Source: Spinacia oleracea (Eukaryota; Streptophyta; Magnoliopsida; Caryophyllales; Amaranthaceae). From it: DNA of 64,000 bases. The DNA is taken from positions 139,566,361 to 139,630,360 of the forward strand of contig NC_079492.1 of NCBI RefSeq assembly GCF_020520425.1. The letters are read 5' to 3'. The notes beneath the pieces were generated by a model, which was not told the DNA's origin, searched no databases, and saw only the letters and a program-made list of their open reading frames with translations. Positions 59,001 through 64,000 of this stretch are shown here, in pieces. Every line of letters starts with the position of its first letter. Position 1 is the stretch's first letter. The position numbers and the translations under genes are program-made.

Positions 59001-60155
59001 TTGCTCATGCACAAACTTGATCAAGTAGCACTATCAAAGGAAAATTTGGACTCCATAATTTGGTCCCCTCATATCACAGGCCAATTCTCTGTAAAGTCTC
59101 TCACTACGGAGCTGGGAAAACTAGACCCCAATAGGCCCACGAACATCATCAAGGGCATTTGGCGAAACCTCGTTCCTCACCGCATTGAGATTTTCACTTG
59201 GCTTGCCCTACAAGGAAAAATTAACTCAAAAGAAAAACTGGCTCGAATTGGAGTCATCCCTCAGTCACAAGTTCTCTGTGTATTGTGCAATGAACTGCCG
59301 GAAAGCTGCAACCACCTATTTCTCCACTGTCGATTCTCAATGAAACTGTGGGACTGGTGGCTCGATCTTTGGGGAGTATCATGGGTCCTCCCATCCTCAA
59401 CTCGTGAAGCATTTGAACAATGGTCATGCCCAAAAAACGGACACTTCATCAAAAAAGTATGGGCTGCAATTTTTTTCATCATTATCTGGACAATATGGAG
59501 CGAGAGGAATGCAAGATGCTTTGAAAATAAGTCATGCTCCGCAGCACAATTACAGGATCTCTCTCTCCTACGGCTTAGCTGGTGGATCAAGGGATGGGGA
59601 GAGCCCTTCCCCTACAAGCCTGAAGAAGTAATAAGAAACCCGCTCTGTTTAAGCTGGGCTGAGAAATCGGCCTTATCACTCATAACACAGCCAAGCAGAG
59701 GGCCAAGCCCATGGGCACCACCGATCGGTGAAACCCTAAAGTGGAATGTGGACGCCTCTTTAAACCCAACAGAACTAAAATCCTCGATTGGTGGAGTTTT
59801 GAGAAACAATCAAGGGAAATTCATCTGCATATTCTCCAGCCCTGTCCCCTTTGTGGAAATCAATCACGCGGAAGTCCTCGCAATCCATAGGGCGATAAAA
59901 ATATTCATGGCCTACGAGCATCTACAACAATATAGCCTTGTGGTAGAGTCGGATTCGGAAAACGCAGTAAAGTGGTGCACAAATAAAACAACGGGTCCGT
60001 GGAATCTCGCGTTCACTATCAATTTCATCTAAGAGGCCAGAAAAGTGGGGAAGGGCATAGACATAATATACAAAGGTCGTGAGTCGAACATGGTAGCTGA
60101 TGCTCTCGCAAAACAAGGACTTCGAAGACAAGACGAGTTCATAGCCTGGATATAA
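56003..60155 (+). pseudogene. LINE ORF2 (endonuclease, reverse transcriptase, RNase H), broken
   Basis: First ATG in frame at 56003 or 56006, before LLSWNIRGLG. The endonuclease has QETK, SGDFNEV (about 56417) and SDHCPLL (about 56659). The reverse transcriptase has FRPISMVG (about 57515), LDFHKAFDSVSW (about 57716), RQGDPLSPFLF and the YADD catalytic box at 58036-58047. A Cys-His cluster, VLCVLC...SCNHLFLHC, lies at about 59270-59335. RNase H has WNVDAS (about 59742), HAEVLAIHRA and VESDSENAVKW. Breaks: a 10-C run at 57787-57796 puts the frame into an early stop at 57814; a second frame change occurs near 58230-58245, just before YLGLPIGG; an in-frame TAA at 60030-60032 precedes the last 40 codons (NMVADALAKQG). 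Confidence 0.9.
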
Positions 60156-60420
60156 CTTTACTGCCCTATCTCATAATAATGTAATCATGTATTAGTGGTT
60201 TTTTCTAACTTCCTGATGGGCTGTAATTGACCTCATGCAGGCTTTCAATCATGATCAATAAAACGACCTCCAAATTATCAAAAAAAAAATTAAATCCATT
60301 TGTTTGTTGCAATTTGGAAAAGCAGATAAAGAAAAACTTAGGCTTTCGTTTGATTCACCTTATTTTGACGGAAATTAACTTATTTTCCGGATCAAACTTA
60401 TCTCATATTGTTGCGTAAAC

Positions 60421-60615
60421 TTTTTTTTTGGTTCTAATACGAGGAGTTTCCACCGCCGTCGGCGAGTGGACTAATCTCCCGAGGGAGTTTGCATAGGTAC
60501 CTCGATGGGCAGCATCACTCCCATTTGAGATTTTTTCCATTCCCAAGGCTCGAATCCGAGACCTTAGTTAAGGAGCAAGAGACCCTTAACCACTCATGCC
60601 AACCTCAATTGGTAG
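60421..60615 (-). mobile_element. tRNA-derived SINE
   Basis: On the minus strand an A box (TGGCATGAGTGG) near the 5' end and a B box (GGATTCGAGCC) about 40 nt later match RNA polymerase III promoter boxes of tRNA-derived SINEs. The body ends TATTAGAACC followed by a nine-A tail (60429-60421). GTAAAC(TT) flanks it (60415-60420 and 60616-60623) as a target duplication, which shares the T of the tail. Length about 195 bp. It lies 130 bp after the LINE poly(A). Confidence 0.8.
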
Positions 60616-60825
60616 GTAAACTTCTTTTTCATGGTGCGTAAAGTGCTACAAAGGCAGTAATATGGATATCATAGTTGCATTTATTACCCCCTACGGCCCT
60701 GCCTAGTGAGTAGCGACCCCTCGTTAACGGGAAGTGATAAATCCAAGGAAAATTTTACTTCTGCAAATTAAGTTAGTTGTTATTCATTACGATTACTATT
60801 TGTAGTGATTTGAATATCAATCATA

Positions 60826-61072
60826 CTTCCTCTGTTCTTATTTATATGACACAATAATTTAGTCACGTTTGCCCATGCACGATTTTAAACATTAATATCT
60901 TCAATTATAGATAAGATTATAAAAAATTGATATTTAAAAAATATTTATTGAGACGAATCAAACAAGACCCCACACGACTATGTTTTTTCTTAAGTCACAA
61001 ATTGAAATCAAAGGAACTTGTGTGAATAGTGTCAAAACCCCAATTGTGTCATATAAATATGAGTAGAGAAAG
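60826..61072. mobile_element. Stowaway-like MITE
   Basis: The left end CTTCCTCTGTTCTTATTTAT, then ATGACACAAT, and the complement of the right end, CTTTCTCTACTCATATTTAT, then ATGACACAAT, are inverted repeats. TA flanks both sides. Length 247 bp. Confidence 0.75.
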
Positions 61073-61074
61073 TA

Positions 61075-62660
61075 TGATTTATGGTCTTTAGTCTCGCTAC
61101 TACCGCCAAGTTAATTGTTTTTTTTTTTTGACAGCTCCGCCAAGTTAATGAACGCATGCATTATGCATACACATGCACAACAATACAAACTAAGTTAGTT
61201 GATATCCACAACATTAAATCTCGACCAATTGACCAATTAGAAGAAACTAATAAGGTTGGATGTTGAAAGTGTAGACAATTAAAAACATAAGAGAATATAA
61301 AAGTACAAATACAAGTAGAAAGAAACAAAAGGTAAGCATGAAAATGTGGGTGGCAAAGGCAAAACCCAAAAGGCAGGCTTAATTTGGGTTTATCTCTGTA
61401 ATCAGAGATTCGGTTTGGTAAGTTTGGCACCTGTCAATCATTGGGCGATTGTGAGTGAACCCACAAACACACACTCCCACTTTCGGTGTTTTCTGTATTC
61501 TGTGCCTTTTTTTATTTAATTTTTGTTATTCCCAATTTGCAAACCATTTTTCCCCATTTTGCACTGTTTGACCATACTTCGTGGATTTCCAATGCTTTTG
61601 CCTCTTCCTTAATCACTATCTTTATACAATGCTTATTATTATTGGACCCAACTTAACCATCTAAACAATACTCTAAGCACTTTTGTGGTATACCATTATG
61701 CATTGGACTAGTGGTCAATAATGAAAATCTGCATGTGTACGATAGATCACGAGTTTAAATCTCTTTCTTTCCAGTTATATTTGTAATTTTGTGTCGCACT
61801 TCTGGTTCATTTGCACGCATACAAAAGATAAGTTGTACTGTAATTCGTATGCTCTAATGTTACTAATATTCATTCATGGTTTCCCTAGCAAAATTTTGAT
61901 AGCAATTTTCTTTTTAGAGAAAAGTCAACCACGAAATAAAGTTCAAAGATAGCTTTACACCCGCTTTGGGTTTGAATTAGTCGTATATAATAGGCATTAC
62001 AAATTGGAAAAGGGGGTTTCGAATATGTAACCTATCATAGAACATTTAATCTTTGTAAAACTTCGTTGGTTTTAGTTTTCTTTCTTTACAAATCTAATAA
62101 ATTTTTTTAATAATTGTATGACTATACTATGTAACAATTCACCTCCATCTTGTATCAAAGTACACTTAAATATATTAATTATATCTACAAATTAATTTTA
62201 CACATTAATATGATCAGTTTTGCTCACTTGAAGAATATGTCATCCATGGCTAATCGAAGTATATGTATAAACAATGATTTTATTCTAGACATAGGTTTAT
62301 TCCTAAAACCCTAATACTAGCTTAGTCTCTCTATTATTTTTTATCTAATCCTCTCTTATTATAAAGCTTTTTTTATCCTAGCCATACATAAGTTTTATAT
62401 AGTTTTAATAAAAGTTTAATAATAAAATTGAACATTTTGAGGACCACAATTAAATTAATAGAATTTAATTAATAATTAATGAGGAGTCCATGAGAGTATG
62501 ACTGTATCTGACTCGTCATAAGTGTCCTTATGCTGTGAGTAATGCAGGTGTGCAAGATCTTTGTCCTCAAAGTGTCCTTCTTTTGGGTGTTCGAGTCTCA
62601 GCTTCTATTTCCTTTTATAGTACAATCACTTTTATGTTTAATCTTAAAATACACCTTTTT
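61075..62660. other. Intergenic spacer
   Basis: AT-rich. Two places resemble decayed tRNA-type promoter boxes (GGACTAGTGG...GAGTTTAAATCTC at about 61,705-61,760, and GGTGTTCGAGTCTC at about 62,586), possibly old SINE remnants, but no tail or duplication was found. No gene recognised. Confidence 0.35.
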
Positions 62661-62666
62661 TTTCTA

Positions 62667-62992
62667 CTCCCTCCGTCCCGGAATACTCGACCCGGTTTGA
62701 CCGGCACAGAGTTTAAGGGACTTGAATTGACTTATTTAATTTAATAGGTAGTAGTTGATAGTGGGGTATTATTTTAATGTAGTTAGTGGGAATTGGGTAA
62801 AGAGTGGGGTTGGGAAGAGTAGGGGTTGAATTTTTAATTATTTTTTGTATGGAGTAGGGGGTAGGTGGGTTAATAGGGGTGGAGTGAGAAATAATATAAT
62901 ATTGTTAGAATATTTCCATTTTTAGAAACAGGTCAAGTATTAAGGGACGGCCCGATAAGGAAAACAGGTCAAGTATTCCGGGACGGAGGGAG
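62667..62992. mobile_element. Stowaway MITE, copy B
   Basis: 326 bp, beginning CTCCCTCCGTCCCGGAATAC and ending in its complement (ATTCCGGGACGGAGGGAG), flanked by TA. It aligns along its whole length with copy A at 24328-24652, including the AGAAATAATATAATATTG core and the sub-terminal duplicate of the right arm. Confidence 0.88.
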
Positions 62993-62994
62993 TA

Positions 62995-64000
62995 CTAAGA
63001 TCAGAATAATACAGACTACCCACATTAATATACTTCGTATTAAACAAAAAGGGTGTAAAGAAAGAAATTCATGATAAACTTCTCAGTCTTTTTAAAGCGT
63101 ATTCTTCTCGGTAAATCTTACGGAATAACAAGTATTTTATCACTAATGTAATCAAATGGAGGCGAGGAAATTCAAATTTGAGACATATAGTACACATATA
63201 CTCAGTTTTAACTATTAGGTTAATACCTCAATGATAATCTGCAGTACTAAATGATAGTAATGTTATTGAGTTTAGAACTTTAGATGGTACTTTGCATGAA
63301 AAGTACATCTACTGAAAAGTTTGCACTAACCCATGAGGTCGTAAGGGCATGACAACATGTATACCAAGGTTAGGCTAAAAGGCTTTGTTCTCTTTCACCT
63401 AAGTTAATCCGATTCTTTTAGTTTTTTGTAAGGTCTGGCCTGATCTTACCTAATAATTAATAAGAAAAAGGTGAAAATAACATAATCATTTTTAAATTTG
63501 TTAAGGTACGTATAAATTAGTACTACGTATATGACAATTTTATCGCACAAAAAATAATCCGTAATATTTACAAAATTATTAACAATATCCATACACATTA
63601 GAAGTAAGCATAGAATATATGTAGTACTTCGTGCATATTATGAATGGCTACGGATTAATTTATATTGCCCTTGTGGCTCATTCGCACCAAAAAAATAATG
63701 AATGGCTACGGATCGCGCCTATTTATCATACTTCTTTCTTCAACCATAAATCTATACTAAAAATAAAAAGTTCGTTCAAAATTGTAAATACAAATCTCAT
63801 AATACAAGAAAATATACAATGGAAAAAGTTAGTGTACATAGTCACTTAATTGTGCAAATCTTACTAATGCAATCACCAAATTTGTAGCCATTGCAAAAAT
63901 TTCTTATAACATAACTCCGATACGTTTAAATAGGGAGTAGTACAAAAATGTGTATATTGGAGAGCGTAGAATTATTATTAATTTTTGAAGGGACATTATA
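62995..64000. other. Intergenic spacer at the window end
   Basis: AT-rich sequence. GAATGGCTACGGAT occurs twice near 63,640 and 63,700. No gene, RNA or transposon terminus recognised. Confidence 0.4.

Larger units (their letters stand above)
55751..60290 (+). mobile_element. Decayed L1-type LINE (non-LTR retrotransposon)
   Basis: About 4.5 kb on the plus strand: the end of ORF1, then ORF2 with endonuclease, reverse transcriptase, zinc-knuckle and RNase H parts, a short 3' UTR and poly(A) at 60282-60290. The order and the RNase H are typical of plant L1 elements. The 5' part, including nearly all ORF1, is absent or rearranged. Two frameshifts and one in-frame stop break ORF2, so this copy is dead. 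No target duplication could be identified around it. Confidence 0.9.

Noticed and set aside
61705-61800. Possible tRNA gene or second SINE
   Set aside because: The two boxes are weakly matched and no cloverleaf, tail or flanking duplication can be drawn.
1-64000. A functional cluster linking the six genes
   Set aside because: The gene products belong to unrelated pathways, are on mixed strands, and are separated by transposon-rich spacers; co-location looks incidental.

Overview
This is eukaryotic, plant nuclear DNA. It is AT-rich, the genes are split by canonical GT-AG introns, and every protein I recognise has its closest known relatives in flowering plants. The dense background of small inverted-repeat transposons (Stowaway, Tourist/Harbinger, hAT, CACTA), a tRNA-derived SINE, a plant L1-type LINE and solo LTRs points to a eudicot. 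Caryophyllales (beet, spinach or quinoa relatives) is my guess, not something shown. There is no prokaryotic operon, CRISPR array or plasmid structure.

Layout: (1) 1461-4712, minus: a CHX17/CHX18-type cation/H+ exchanger, 3 coding exons, 808 aa. (2) 7794-22839, minus: GPI ethanolamine phosphate transferase 3 (PIG-O), 20 exons rebuilt by joining splice sites in frame, 972 aa, with introns swollen by repeats. (3) 22840-27467: repeat-rich spacer, then the leader of the next gene. (4) 27468-28706, plus: an F-box protein of the HAWAIIAN SKIRT type, one coding exon. (5) 28707-33120: spacer with a complete hAT-type element and a Tourist MITE. (6) 33218-37169, plus: a coiled-coil protein of the At5g41620 family, 3 exons, 666 aa. 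(7) 37170-44653: transposon graveyard with nested solo LTRs, a long inverted-repeat element and a Mutator/FAR1-like fragment. (8) 44654-49817, plus: a small glyoxalase/VOC-fold protein, 3 exons, 119 aa, with a 4.7-kb first intron. (9) 49861-51751, minus: a C45-type (acyl-CoA:6-APA acyltransferase-like) Ntn-hydrolase, 7 exons, 351 aa, convergent with gene 8 with only 43 bp between the stop codons. (10) 51752-64000: intergenic, with a decayed L1-type LINE, a SINE and several MITEs.

The genes are unrelated housekeeping or regulatory genes (ion transport, GPI-anchor synthesis, SCF ubiquitin ligase, unknown coiled coil, VOC, Ntn hydrolase). Nothing suggests that they act as one system. I found no convincing undescribed system. 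The more interesting signals are the structure and nesting of the mobile elements, the concerted evolution of Stowaway arms, the rearranged 5' side of the LINE, an enriched 9-mer, overlapping upstream ORFs, and the tight tail-to-tail gene pair. All coordinates and counts were read by eye; exon borders rest on splice consensus plus reading-frame continuity.
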